Shown here piece after piece: positions 52,578-60,955 of a stretch of 64,000 nucleotides of DNA. The stretch is taken from contig JAAXUF010000001.1 of NCBI GenBank assembly GCA_013336165.1, forward strand, positions 1-64,000, given 5' to 3'. The first letter of the stretch is position 1. Each line of letters opens with the position of its first letter. This DNA is from Coriobacteriia bacterium. Its GTDB lineage: Bacteria > Actinomycetota > Coriobacteriia > Anaerosomatales > JAAXUF01. Both the position numbers and the translations under genes were made by a program. The notes beneath the pieces were generated by a model. The model ran no database searches. It had not been told where the DNA came from and was given only the letters and a program-made list of their open reading frames with translations.

Positions 52578-52609
52578 GCAGTTACAAACGCGTCTACTAA
52601 GTCCGACCA
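52578..52609 (+). repeat. 17-bp junction motif, copy 2, extended to 32 bp
   Basis: GCAGTTACAAACGCGTC followed by TACTAAGTCCGACCA. The whole 32 bp matches 55359-55390 with one difference. It runs directly into the right tRNA-Pro repeat, so it forms the right-hand end of the hipBA unit. Confidence 0.78.
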
Positions 52610-52648
52610 TCGCACGATCACGAGGCACCCTGCGGGGTGCCTCGTTTC
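52603..52648 (+). repeat. Right copy of the 46-bp tRNA-Pro/terminator direct repeat
   Basis: Begins CCGACCA, as in the end of tRNA-Pro, and includes a terminator hairpin (CGAGGCACCC, loop TGCG, GGGTGCCTCG at 52621-52644). Only the last seven tRNA bases are present, so no second tRNA exists here. Confidence 0.85.
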
Positions 52649-52664
52649 ATTTGGCTGCGGGAAT

Positions 52665-52912
52665 ATGACCAAGAAGCGTTCCAAACGCATCTCGGCCGTT
52701 GTCCAGTCGCGTTCACTCGACGTTAAGACTCTCAATCCCGGGGTCGGCGGATTCCCTGACGCGGTTGGACGGCGGGATGGGGTGGAATCCTGTATGGGTG
52801 GCGTCATTGCGCTGACGGCAGCTGGCGACGCCTGACTCAAGGACTCGCTCAGGGACGCACCATCTCCGAGTCGGCGTGTAAACGGTTTACTTGTACATCG
52901 GCTGCGCGTCCG
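52665..52912. other. No recognised gene
   Basis: About 250 bp after the right repeat. A 55-codon frame from ATG 52666 has a poor ribosome site and no recognisable pattern. Nothing else is supported. Confidence 0.4.
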
Positions 52913-52941
52913 TTGAGTCCGCAGGTTCTGGCGAGTATCAT
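52913..52941 (+). promoter_or_regulatory. Promoter of the SpoIIE-type phosphatase gene
   Basis: TTGAGT (52913-52918) and TATCAT (52936-52941) with a 17-nt spacer. The predicted start near 52948 would exclude earlier in-frame start codons and supports the ATG at 52987. Confidence 0.5.
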
Positions 52942-52986
52942 GAACGCGCTGCCTCGCATCTCACTGCCGTTGGGAGCAATCGAGTA

Positions 52987-55221
52987 ATGGCGGATGCCGC
53001 GACCCCGCATGATCGTGATAGCGCGCTGACTGACCTCGGGGAGCTGTCGTCCGGCAATCCCGCACGGACGTCGGGCGATCTCGAGACCGCTGGGCTACCG
53101 GGTGAGGAGCGATACCGGCTCCTTTTCGATTCGCTGTTGTACGGATACTGCACCGTCGAGATGATCTTCGACGACGACAATAACCCGCTCGACTACCGCT
53201 TCGTCGAGGTCAACCGGCGATTCGAGCAACAGACCGGGTTGCACGATGTTCAAGGGAAGCGAATTCGCGAACTCGCCCCCGACAACGACCCATACTGGTA
53301 CGAGATCTACGGGAGAGTCGCGCTGACAGGAGAGCCCGCGCGCTTCGAAGCCCCCGCAACGGCGCTCGGCCGCAACTACGAAGTCTCTGCCTTCCGTGTC
53401 GGAGCCCCCGCCAGTCGCCTGGTGGGCATCGTCTTCAGCGACATCACGGATCGCATGGTCGCCGCGCAACTGGTCAAGGACGAACTGGCGAGGACGCAGC
53501 TCCTGCTGGAGTCTGCATCCGCGCTGGCTGAGGCCACGAGTGTTGAGGGCGCCCTGCAACAACTTGCCCGTCTCGTGTTGGAGGCGACCGGGATCAAGCG
53601 GGCGTTCGTCAATCTGATCGACGTTGAGCGAGAAATCCTCATGCCGAGAATCGCCACGGGAGGTCTCGTGCTCCCAACCGGGGGAGAGATTCCGTTCGGC
53701 CAACTCAGTGAGACATCTCTGTCCGCGATTCGTGCGGCCACCCTGACGATCCTCGACTACGAACTGCCCGAGACGCCAGAGAAGGATCGGGCTATCGCCA
53801 AAGCGAACGCCTGCAGAGTCGCACTGTTCGTTCCGCTGCAGACAGGCGGCCAACTTGTCGGTCACGTGACCTTGGACGAGCCGGGGCAACGTCACGACTT
53901 CACCGACCGCGAAATGGATATTGTGGCGGGCATTGCTTCGCATGCGTCAACCGTGGTCAAGAACGCCTTGCTTCTCGACTTTGAGAGAGAATCAGTGCGG
54001 CTGAGCCAGGCGCTCAATGAAGTCAACCGCGCCGTTCACTCGACTCTTGAGATCGACGAAGTGATGCAACACGCGCTCGAGGCCGGCTCCAAGGCGCTTG
54101 CCTGCGACGCAGCTACCATCGAGATGCGCGAAGGCGATGAGTGGATCGTGCGCCACCAGACGGGATTCTCGCCAGAAGACGTCGGCTGGCGGCTAAGCGA
54201 GAAGGAAGCACCCATCGCGACAAGGGCGGCAGGGCTGAAGCATCCGTTTGCGATCGAGAACATGTGTGGCGACGAGACAGTCGACGTCGGTTTCGTCAAT
54301 AGGTACGGGCCCAAGTCGGTCTTGGCGGTGCCATTACATGCCAAAGGAGAGGTCATCGGCTGTGCACTGTTCTACTCTTCAGCCGCAGTGCGTCGCTTCA
54401 CGGACGCCGAGATCGACTTCGGCGGCAAACTCGGCTCAGCGGTCTCCCTCGCGCTTGAGAACGCTCGCCTCTACAGCATCGAGCGTAATACCGCCCAGAC
54501 GCTACAAGGGGCGTTGCTCACATTGCCCGAGTCAGTCCACGGCATCGACTTCGCGGCTTCGTACCGGCCCGCCACGGAGTCGACACTTGTCGGTGGGGAC
54601 TTCTACGATCTCTTCGAACTCGACTACGATCGCTTGGGCATCACTATCGGCGACATTTCGGGCAAAGGGCTCAAAGCCGCTGTTCTGACATCTCTGGTGA
54701 AGGACACCATCCGAGCGCACGCCCATGAGAGTGGAAAGACTCCTGCACAGATACTCACGCTCGCCAACGACCTCGTGCAGAGATCCACGGCGCCTGAAGT
54801 TTTCGCGACCGTGTTCTTTGGCATTTTGGACAGAGTGAACGGTCGGCTTTCCTATGCGAGCGCTGGGCACACGACGGCTGCGATTCTGAAGCCCGAAGGC
54901 ACCGTGGTAACACTGCCGTGTACGAACCCGATTCTCGGGGCATTCGCGTCGGTTGAGTTCGGCGAATGCGAAGCTCGGGTCGGCTCGAATGAGATTCTGT
55001 TCCTCTACACCGATGGGTTGACGGAAGCACGCCAAGCCGAAGAGATGTACGGCGAGGACCGGCTGCTTGACCGGCTCGCCTCGTCGGGGGCAGACTGCGC
55101 GCGAGATGTGGTCGACGAGGTGATGGCGGACGTCTTGACTTTCTCTTCCGGTCAACTGCGCGATGACCTGGCGATCCTCGCAGTCAGGCGCCTGGAGGCC
55201 CCGCCGCACCGAAGTCAGTGA
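52987..55221 (+). CDS. PAS-GAF-GAF sensor with SpoIIE-type PP2C phosphatase output
   Basis: A 744-residue cytoplasmic protein without membrane spans. A PAS-like domain lies at about residues 35-150 (YRLLFDSLLYGYCTVEMIFDDDN). Two GAF-like domains follow (about 165-325 and 345-500; second with GCALFYSSAAVRRFTDAEI). The C-terminal phosphatase has VGGDFYDLFEL, GDISGKGLKAAVLTSL, YASAGHTTAAIL, FLYTDGLTEAR and DDLAILAVR, so metal ligands are kept. Such enzymes act on anti-sigma antagonists in partner-switching systems; none is adjacent. Confidence 0.9.
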   Translation: MADAATPHDRDSALTDLGELSSGNPARTSGDLETAGLPGEERYRLLFDSLLYGYCTVEMIFDDDNNPLDYRFVEVNRRFEQQTGLHDVQGKRIRELAPDNDPYWYEIYGRVALTGEPARFEAPATALGRNYEVSAFRVGAPASRLVGIVFSDITDRMVAAQLVKDELARTQLLLESASALAEATSVEGALQQLARLVLEATGIKRAFVNLIDVEREILMPRIATGGLVLPTGGEIPFGQLSETSLSAIRAATLTILDYELPETPEKDRAIAKANACRVALFVPLQTGGQLVGHVTLDEPGQRHDFTDREMDIVAGIASHASTVVKNALLLDFERESVRLSQALNEVNRAVHSTLEIDEVMQHALEAGSKALACDAATIEMREGDEWIVRHQTGFSPEDVGWRLSEKEAPIATRAAGLKHPFAIENMCGDETVDVGFVNRYGPKSVLAVPLHAKGEVIGCALFYSSAAVRRFTDAEIDFGGKLGSAVSLALENARLYSIERNTAQTLQGALLTLPESVHGIDFAASYRPATESTLVGGDFYDLFELDYDRLGITIGDISGKGLKAAVLTSLVKDTIRAHAHESGKTPAQILTLANDLVQRSTAPEVFATVFFGILDRVNGRLSYASAGHTTAAILKPEGTVVTLPCTNPILGAFASVEFGECEARVGSNEILFLYTDGLTEARQAEEMYGEDRLLDRLASSGADCARDVVDEVMADVLTFSSGQLRDDLAILAVRRLEAPPHRSQ

Positions 55222-55355
55222 CTGCGGGCATGATAGAGGCCAATATGGCGCGGGTTAAGACAGATGACAGAGGCGTGACAACGTGCCTCGTATTGCCGGC
55301 CTGACCACAGAGATCGCGGGACTCTTAGTCCCAAGGTCATAGGTGTTGTGACCGT
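55222..55355. other. No recognised gene
   Basis: This first part of the 404-bp gap between the phosphatase and tetR genes has no credible open frame or RNA. The rest of the gap is occupied by the repeat at 55359-55453 and by 170 bp (55454-55625) in which I see nothing. Confidence 0.4.
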
Positions 55356-55358
55356 GCC

Positions 55359-55390
55359 GCAGTTACAAACGCGTCCACTAAGTCCGACCA
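55359..55390 (+). repeat. 17-bp junction motif, copy 3, extended to 32 bp
   Basis: Same 32-bp unit as at 52578-52609, ending GTCCGACCA. Here it joins a different terminator repeat instead of the tRNA-Pro one. Confidence 0.78.
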
Positions 55391-55453
55391 GTAGAACTGC
55401 AGATGAGAGGCCGTGTTCCGGGAAACCGTGAACCGGTCTCTCATTTGTTTTCG
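55367..55453 (+). repeat. 87-bp direct repeat with terminator, left copy
   Basis: Ungapped match to 59094-59180, offset 3727 bp, with 9 differences in 87 positions. It holds a hairpin: TGAGAGGCCG-T-GTTC (55404-55417) pairs with GAACCGGTCTCTCA (55430-55443), followed by TTTGTTTT. It borders the tetR / fumarate-reductase-like unit on the left. Confidence 0.85.
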
Positions 55454-55625
55454 AGGGCGCGTGTAGCCGAACTCCGAACAAGCCCGCTTGAGGCCAAGGA
55501 GAGAGCAGTAGACGCTGGTCTCGAGGCGCCGCTCTTTGTCGTGGCCACGCTGAGCGTAGAACGCGCACATGTGTTGGTCTTGCGGGAGACTCATCAGGGC
55601 TGCTTCGTGCGTGTGTCGGATGACT

Positions 55626-56225
55626 TCATCCGCTCACAAGCGGGGGGACTTCTGCTTTCTTGGATGGGACATCGTCAAGCAGTCTCTTGAGTTCGCCAGG
55701 GATGATGGCTTCGATCATTCGGCCGAAGGTTTCAGGCGGAGTATCCATGCCGCGAGAGAACCACTGTTTGGCATGCGCAGATTCCGACGAAGCGTACGAC
55801 TGAATGCAGAAACGAAGCAGGGGTGATGGATCCGGCATGCCGTGATACTCACTGAGGGTTTGCAGGATGGTGTGCTCCCTCTGCATCGCGACACGCTCTC
55901 GGGCATGAGAACGCTCATCATAGTCCGTGGCCATGTACTCGTAGAACTTGCGCTCGCTGACCAACGTCTCGAAGTGTTTGACGAGTCCTTCCAAGCACGT
56001 CAGAGTCCGGCCGATCTCGTCCAGGTAGAGTCGCTGGCAGACACCCGCATACCAGTAGCCGATGTCGAACTTGTTCTCAAAGTGATAGTAGAACGTGCGT
56101 CTCGAGATCCCACATTTCATGCAGATCTCACCGACGCTCATGCTCGAAATCGGTTTGTCGACAGCGTGCAGTATCTGCAACTTCACAAGGAAGCCCGGCT
56201 CTACGACGAAGACCCGTTCATTCAT
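55626..56225 (-). CDS. TetR/AcrR-family transcriptional regulator
   Basis: A 199-residue regulator. The N-terminal helix-turn-helix is SSMSVGEICMKCGISRRTFYYHFENKFDIGYWY (about residues 25-57), as in TetR proteins; the remainder is a divergent helical ligand domain. The ATG at 56225 follows a strong GGGAGGAGATC; the longer open frame upstream is not needed. It is divergent from the Tat-exported flavoprotein gene and a palindrome lies between them, so it probably controls itself and possibly that operon. Confidence 0.88.
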   Translation of the reverse strand: MNERVFVVEPGFLVKLQILHAVDKPISSMSVGEICMKCGISRRTFYYHFENKFDIGYWYAGVCQRLYLDEIGRTLTCLEGLVKHFETLVSERKFYEYMATDYDERSHARERVAMQREHTILQTLSEYHGMPDPSPLLRFCIQSYASSESAHAKQWFSRGMDTPPETFGRMIEAIIPGELKRLLDDVPSKKAEVPPLVSG

Positions 56226-56253
56226 GATCTCCTCCCGCCTGCGCGACTGCGTA

Positions 56254-56295
56254 CGCCCCATGCACTCAGGATAGCTCATGGGGCGCAAGGTGCAA
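56254..56295 (-). promoter_or_regulatory. tetR promoter with operator palindrome
   Basis: Arms CGCCCCATG (56254-56262) and CATGGGGCG (56277-56285) form a perfect 9-bp inverted repeat with 14-bp spacer. On the minus strand TTGCAC (56295-56290) and TATCCT (56273-56268) with a 16-nt spacer make a promoter. The palindrome covers the -10 and start region, the expected place for autorepression. Confidence 0.65.
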
Positions 56296-56446
56296 CACGA
56301 CCCTTCACGATGGACTCGAAGTGTGTCGGTCGGTTGCACAGAAGCGAGTGTTTGATTCCTAGTCGACGAACTGCCCCGATCCCAGAATCGTAGTCGGAGG
56401 GGTGCGATATTCGCCCCAGACTAGTCTGCGGAGGGAAGGGGTTTGC

Positions 56447-58303
56447 ATGGATGACAAGGAGATTGGTGTCGACTATGGCCATGAGAGAGGAGTCGGCCTT
56501 TCTCGCCGAGCGTTCCTGAAGGGAAGCGGGGCGCTGGCAGGAGCAGCTGTACTCGCCGGGAGTGGTCTTGGTCTGACCGGATGTACGTCGAATGCAGATG
56601 CTAAGACGGGCAATGCCACGGGAAACGGATCATACAGTGTCATTGACGTCGAGCTTCTGATCATCGGTGGCGGGCTTGGGGCCCTGTCTGCGGCCTACCA
56701 GGCCGTTGAGAAAGGGCAGAACGTTACCATAGTAGACAAGGGTCCGTTCGGTTTCAGCGGTGCCGCCGGATTCAACTGGGATCTCATGCATGAATGGGTT
56801 CCAGCGAGCGACTTCAAACTCGAGCCGATCATCCCGAACGTGACCAACGAAGTCGCGCTCAAGGCAGCCATGCTGACGGATCCGAATGCGGACGGCCTGG
56901 TAACCCTCATGAATCGTGGTCAAGTGGCTGGCCGCCGCAATCCCGACGGAAGCGTTCGGTACGTTCTGAAGGTTCCGGGATTCGAGATCATCGAGGGAAG
57001 CTACCCGCGTCATGAGCAGGACCAGCTCAAGAGGTCGCCGTTTCTCAGCATAGAGGATCGAACGATGCTGACGGACCTGCTGGTCAATGACGGCGTCTGC
57101 CTAGGCGCGATCGGCATCCATTTGCCGAGCGGTGAACTTCGAGTATACCGCGCGAACGCCGTCATCCTTGCAGCCGGTGGCAGTTGCTGGATGAACGGAT
57201 GGAGCACGGTGTCTGCAAGGACGATCAATAGTCCCGACAACACGTCCGACATCGAGATAGCGGCTTATCGGCATGGTGCGGCGATTGGAGATGCCGAATA
57301 CGGAGCATACGACCTGATCACAACCTATCCGACAGGCATCGCCTATGGCTTCAACTCAGGCATCGGCGCTGACGCGAACGAGAATGCGTACATCCTCGGC
57401 GGAGACGGCAAACCCCTGCTCACGGACCCGTCGTACGACAAGGTACGCTTCCAGTTTGACCGGGTGTACTTCAATCAGATTCTCGGAACAGAACTGGCGA
57501 AGGGCCGAGGTACGAAGAGCGGCGGGTGCCTCATCGATCTTAGCAAGCCTGAGATACGTGCAGGCCTCCGCCAAACCTATGCGCGCTCCATCGCGCTGTT
57601 CAAGGACAACTTCGGCATCGATGTGAGCACCGATCTCATCGAGCTTGGCCTCGAAATGTATGAACATGGTGGTGCGCCGGTGATCAGCGATAAGCTGATG
57701 AGCACCGAGATCGCAGGCCTCTTCTGCGTGCGCGGCACGGGCGTATACGGTGAGAACGCCGGAACGAGTGTGTACCTCAGCAATAGGTTCGGCTCGTACG
57801 CGACTCGGTGCGCGATCGAGTATCTCGGGAGTCTCAAGGCTCCGAAGACGATCGACTGGACGCCGGTTGCCGATGAGTACACGAGGCTCCATGAGCTTCG
57901 GACACGCGAGGTCAAAGGCGGCCTGAGGCCACACGTAGTGCGCCACAAGATCCAGCAGGCGTGCGGCACCTGCATGAGCATCGTTCGCGAGAAGGCAGCC
58001 CTTGAGGCGGCAGTGACCGAGCTTGCGCGCATCCGTACTGAGGACATGCCGAAGATGGTTCTAGGCACGGATACCTTGACCTACAACATGGATTGGAAAC
58101 AAGCCATCGAGAACTACAACCTGCTTGAGATCGCCGAGATGAGCGTCAAGGCAACATTGATGCGGGAGGAGACCCGTGGCCAGTATGTGCGCGTCGATTT
58201 CCCAAAGAAGGATGACGCTAAGTGGAAGTGTGTCATTGCGGCCTCACTCAAAGATCATGCGATGACATTCGCGAAGCGGGAAATGCCGGAACTCACCTGG
58301 TAA
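56447..58303 (+). CDS. Tat-exported FAD-dependent fumarate-reductase/succinate-dehydrogenase-like flavoprotein
   Basis: A 618-residue flavoprotein. The N-terminus carries a Tat motif SRRAFLKGSG, then a hydrophobic stretch ending LTGC (possible lipobox). The FAD fold starts IIGGGLGALSAAYQAVEKG, and the GFSGAAGF segment has no His for covalent FAD. LAAGGSCWMNGW and a C-terminal REETRGQYVRVDFPKKDD block recall FrdA/SdhA, with TRGQY in place of the usual SRGxH. ATG at 56447 follows GGAGGGAAGGGG. The acceptor (fumarate or another unsaturated acid) cannot be told. Confidence 0.85.
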   Translation: MDDKEIGVDYGHERGVGLSRRAFLKGSGALAGAAVLAGSGLGLTGCTSNADAKTGNATGNGSYSVIDVELLIIGGGLGALSAAYQAVEKGQNVTIVDKGPFGFSGAAGFNWDLMHEWVPASDFKLEPIIPNVTNEVALKAAMLTDPNADGLVTLMNRGQVAGRRNPDGSVRYVLKVPGFEIIEGSYPRHEQDQLKRSPFLSIEDRTMLTDLLVNDGVCLGAIGIHLPSGELRVYRANAVILAAGGSCWMNGWSTVSARTINSPDNTSDIEIAAYRHGAAIGDAEYGAYDLITTYPTGIAYGFNSGIGADANENAYILGGDGKPLLTDPSYDKVRFQFDRVYFNQILGTELAKGRGTKSGGCLIDLSKPEIRAGLRQTYARSIALFKDNFGIDVSTDLIELGLEMYEHGGAPVISDKLMSTEIAGLFCVRGTGVYGENAGTSVYLSNRFGSYATRCAIEYLGSLKAPKTIDWTPVADEYTRLHELRTREVKGGLRPHVVRHKIQQACGTCMSIVREKAALEAAVTELARIRTEDMPKMVLGTDTLTYNMDWKQAIENYNLLEIAEMSVKATLMREETRGQYVRVDFPKKDDAKWKCVIAASLKDHAMTFAKREMPELTW

Positions 58304-58340
58304 CCAACAAGGTTCAACGCAATCGAGGAGCGAATACTCT

Positions 58341-59036
58341 ATGAACATCACTTTCAAGAAATACGACCCAGCGGTAGACGCCGCACCCTACGAAGTGACC
58401 TGCGAGGTTGAGCACTGGGACAAGATGACGGTACTCGAAGCAATTTCGTGGGCGAACGAGAATCGTGAGCCAATTGCTTTTGACTACTCCTGCCGGGGAC
58501 GAGTGTGCGGACGCTGCGCCGTCATGCTCGACGGCAACCCTATTCTGGCCTGCGTCACGATGATCGGCGACGCGAGCCACAAGATCGAGCCACTCGTTGG
58601 CCAGCCCGTGCTGCATGACCTGATCGTTGACAAGAGTCAGGCCCAGGCCCGGATAGCGCAGAAGTACGCGCGCGTTCGGACCTCGCCACTCAAGAAGGAG
58701 GAGATCAACACCTACGACATGACGGTTGCGGAGAAGATCAAAGCGCTGGAGTGGTGCGCCCGCTGCCAGGTCTGCACTGCCGCCTGCCCGGCGCACGCCG
58801 CAGCTCCGTCGAAGTACGTTGGACCGGCCTCAATGCTCGCAACCGCTTTCCGGTTCTACGATCCCTACGATCAGGCGGACAGAGTGGTTGAGGCGGTGCA
58901 GGAGGGCCTTTGGGCCTGCATCATGTGCGGCAAGTGCGACCAGGTCTGTCCCCAAGGCGAGATCAAACATCTGGACTACTGGACTGACCTGCGCGCTGCC
59001 GCCACCGCACGGGGCTTCACTGCACCGAAGGCGTAG
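58341..59036 (+). CDS. FrdB/SdhB-like iron-sulfur subunit
   Basis: A 231-residue electron-transfer subunit. The N-terminal [2Fe-2S] domain shows CRGRVCGRCAVML with a later Cys in NPILAC. The C-terminal helical domain has two clusters, CARCQVCTAACPA and CIMCGKCDQVCPQG. There is no signal peptide of its own, so it may be carried out with the Tat-tagged flavoprotein 37 nt upstream. No membrane anchor subunit (FrdC/FrdD type) is adjacent, so its electron donor is unknown. Confidence 0.9.
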   Translation: MNITFKKYDPAVDAAPYEVTCEVEHWDKMTVLEAISWANENREPIAFDYSCRGRVCGRCAVMLDGNPILACVTMIGDASHKIEPLVGQPVLHDLIVDKSQAQARIAQKYARVRTSPLKKEEINTYDMTVAEKIKALEWCARCQVCTAACPAHAAAPSKYVGPASMLATAFRFYDPYDQADRVVEAVQEGLWACIMCGKCDQVCPQGEIKHLDYWTDLRAAATARGFTAPKA

Positions 59037-59093
59037 ATACAAGAACTCGGGTGTTTGGCTGGGCGTCCACTTGGAGAGATCGAGGAGAGTAGA

Positions 59094-59180
59094 AACGCGC
59101 CCACCGTGCCCGGCCAGTAGAGCTGCAGATGAGAGGCCGTGTTCCGGGAAGCCGTGAACCGGTCTCTCATTCGTTTTCGG
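59094..59180 (+). repeat. 87-bp direct repeat with terminator, right copy
   Basis: Partner of 55367-55453. The hairpin at 59131-59170 is conserved and followed by TTCGTTTT, making it the likely terminator of the flavoprotein operon. Differences cluster in the first third, where this copy reads CCCACCGTGCCCGGCC. Confidence 0.85.
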
Positions 59181-59356
59181 CGAGTATGCAGCGCGCCTTC
59201 ATGATCTCTGAGGAAGAAGTGAGAGCAGCGTCTCAAACAAGAAAGACGAGGTCAAAGGCCTCGTCCACTAGCAATACCTTACCACATTCCGGCCTTCAGA
59301 ACGAGTCCTGTATTTGTCGCAAGAAGAGCGTATAAGCAGTACCCGAGGTGATGCGA
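59181..59356. other. Gap with a small hairpin and a -10 box
   Basis: GACGAGG (59245-59251) and CCTCGTC (59259-59265) form a 7-bp stem. TATAAG at 59331-59336 may be a -10 for the next gene; no good -35 is placed. No gene is seen here. Confidence 0.35.
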
Positions 59357-59935
59357 ATGTTAGTACCCTTTGGGCAAGACGCTGGGCGGCTCCAGATTGC
59401 ACGGGCGGTTCACGAACTGGAGTCGTGCAACACCACGATCGAGTGCTACGGCCTGTCGCTGTCGTCGGCAGACATCCAGGCGCTCGTCGTCGGACGTCTT
59501 GAGGCGCTCCGTGAGAGTGAGCGTGTCGAGTTTGGAGGCGGCGTTACCAAAGCGCTGGTCTTGGCGTTTGCCGGTTCGCCGCACGTTTCGCAGAGTACCT
59601 TCGCTCAGCAGATTCTTGAGCTGCAGGACCTCTTCTATGAGTTCAAGAACGAATCGCTCGAGCAGGTTCCTGACGACGAGCTTATCGGCAAAATACGATC
59701 GCTGTTTGACGATGTGGCTGAAGGCGACATGGAGTGCCTTGCCGAGGCGTTGTTCGATGGGCTCGGCCGGCACATTCGCGAGGAGGCTCTGGGCGAGCCC
59801 GACACTGCCCACCCAGAGGCCGACAATGCCGCCGCGAATGCCTACACGCTCGCCGCGCATCGTTACGACGTTTCCAAATGGGTCGATGATACTTACGCGC
59901 CCGCCTGGGAAGGCGCGAGTTGGCTGGATGAGTAG
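59357..59935 (+). CDS. DUF6323-like protein
   Basis: A 192-residue protein, mainly acidic and helical, with an N-terminal block ELESCNTTIECYGLSLSSAD and a Phe-rich segment LQDLFYEFKNESLEQVPDDELI. I recognise it as resembling DUF6323, a family without known function that pairs with DUF6179. ATG at 59357 follows GAGG; ATG at 59351 and GTG at 59348 are alternatives. Overlaps the next gene by 8 nt, which supports joint function. Confidence 0.65.
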   Translation: MLVPFGQDAGRLQIARAVHELESCNTTIECYGLSLSSADIQALVVGRLEALRESERVEFGGGVTKALVLAFAGSPHVSQSTFAQQILELQDLFYEFKNESLEQVPDDELIGKIRSLFDDVAEGDMECLAEALFDGLGRHIREEALGEPDTAHPEADNAAANAYTLAAHRYDVSKWVDDTYAPAWEGASWLDE

Positions 59936-60845
59936 GTTGCGCATGACTGATGAGCGCGGGCTGATGCGAGAGGCGCGTGTGGCCGACGAGCTTGTGTCAT
60001 CGGCCGATGAGGTCGCGTTCCAGGACGCCTTCCTGCGGCTGGTGGAACGACGCACCGCGATCTATACCATGGGCGACAGTACCTCCGTGCCCACCCATGT
60101 GGCGGCTGATCTCCTGCGCTCCATATGCTTCGTGCTGGGCATCGATCCAGAGGAGCGGACCGTGCCCGAGCAGCTGCTTCAGGTCGATCTCGAGAGCGAA
60201 TTCAGGCGCCGTCTCGCCGAGGTCGGGCGCAAGGTCGAGGCTGCCGAGCAGCTCTGGCGCAACGTCTGTATTGCCATGCCGTTGATTCCGAACATCGCGC
60301 TGCGCGACACTCTTACAGGCATCGGTGATTTTTTCAAGCACTACGATTACCGATCAATGGCACACGAGGTCCCGTGCAGCATCGACTATCCGCTCTGCCA
60401 TCCGGTCGATTCGTCGCTCTCAGGCATTGACTTCATTGCCGAGTACCTACGGCGCATGATGATCGAGGCGCAGTTCCTGCGGTTCTTCGAGATCGCCTCC
60501 TGTGAGCGCGTGCTTGCCGCCGCCAGTCCAGACTACATCGGGCTGCTCGTGAACGTGTACGAGCCGGTTGCGATCAACGTGATTGGTCTGGTGCTGCTCG
60601 GTGAGGATCCGGCACGGCTGGCAATCGGGGACGGGGAGCGCACGGCGATTGCTGCGCGTCTTGAACCCCTTGGGAATGCGCAGCGTGCTCGGGCGTTGCA
60701 GCAGGTGGCAACCAAGACGTGTGATGTTCTGAGCGTCTCCGACGAAGATGCGCGGGAGTACTTGATCGCCATGGTGTCCGAGCTGCTGCCGAGGATTGAG
60801 GTGGGACTGGCGTATAGGAGCTTGGACGCGGTCTTTGTGGGCTAG
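59928..60845 (+). CDS. DUF6179-like protein
   Basis: A 305-residue soluble, mostly helical protein. It has SIDYPLCHPVDSSLSGIDFIAEYL near the middle and SCERVLAAASPDYIGLLVNVYEPV in the C-terminal half. It resembles DUF6179, of unknown function. The ATG at 59928 overlaps the upstream gene (a second ATG lies at 59943). The earlier part of the same open frame is a shadow of the DUF6323-like gene. The following gene converges on it. Confidence 0.65.
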   Translation: MSRLRMTDERGLMREARVADELVSSADEVAFQDAFLRLVERRTAIYTMGDSTSVPTHVAADLLRSICFVLGIDPEERTVPEQLLQVDLESEFRRRLAEVGRKVEAAEQLWRNVCIAMPLIPNIALRDTLTGIGDFFKHYDYRSMAHEVPCSIDYPLCHPVDSSLSGIDFIAEYLRRMMIEAQFLRFFEIASCERVLAAASPDYIGLLVNVYEPVAINVIGLVLLGEDPARLAIGDGERTAIAARLEPLGNAQRARALQQVATKTCDVLSVSDEDAREYLIAMVSELLPRIEVGLAYRSLDAVFVG

Positions 60846-60955
60846 AAAGCCTGAAGGATTCCGAGTGGGCCAGCAACGCTGTTCGGGCGATTGGCGGCTG
60901 CCGATAAGCCTGGTGTGCGCCCATGACAACAACAAGCGGTGACTCGGCGCAGGGG

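Noticed and set aside
52524-52835. 103-codon frame across the right tRNA-Pro repeat
   Set aside because: It reads through a repeat and terminator hairpin and lacks a ribosome site and any recognised domain.
55403-55690. Short frames through the repeat between the phosphatase and tetR genes
   Set aside because: They cross a terminator hairpin and the 3' end of tetR, with no ribosome site.
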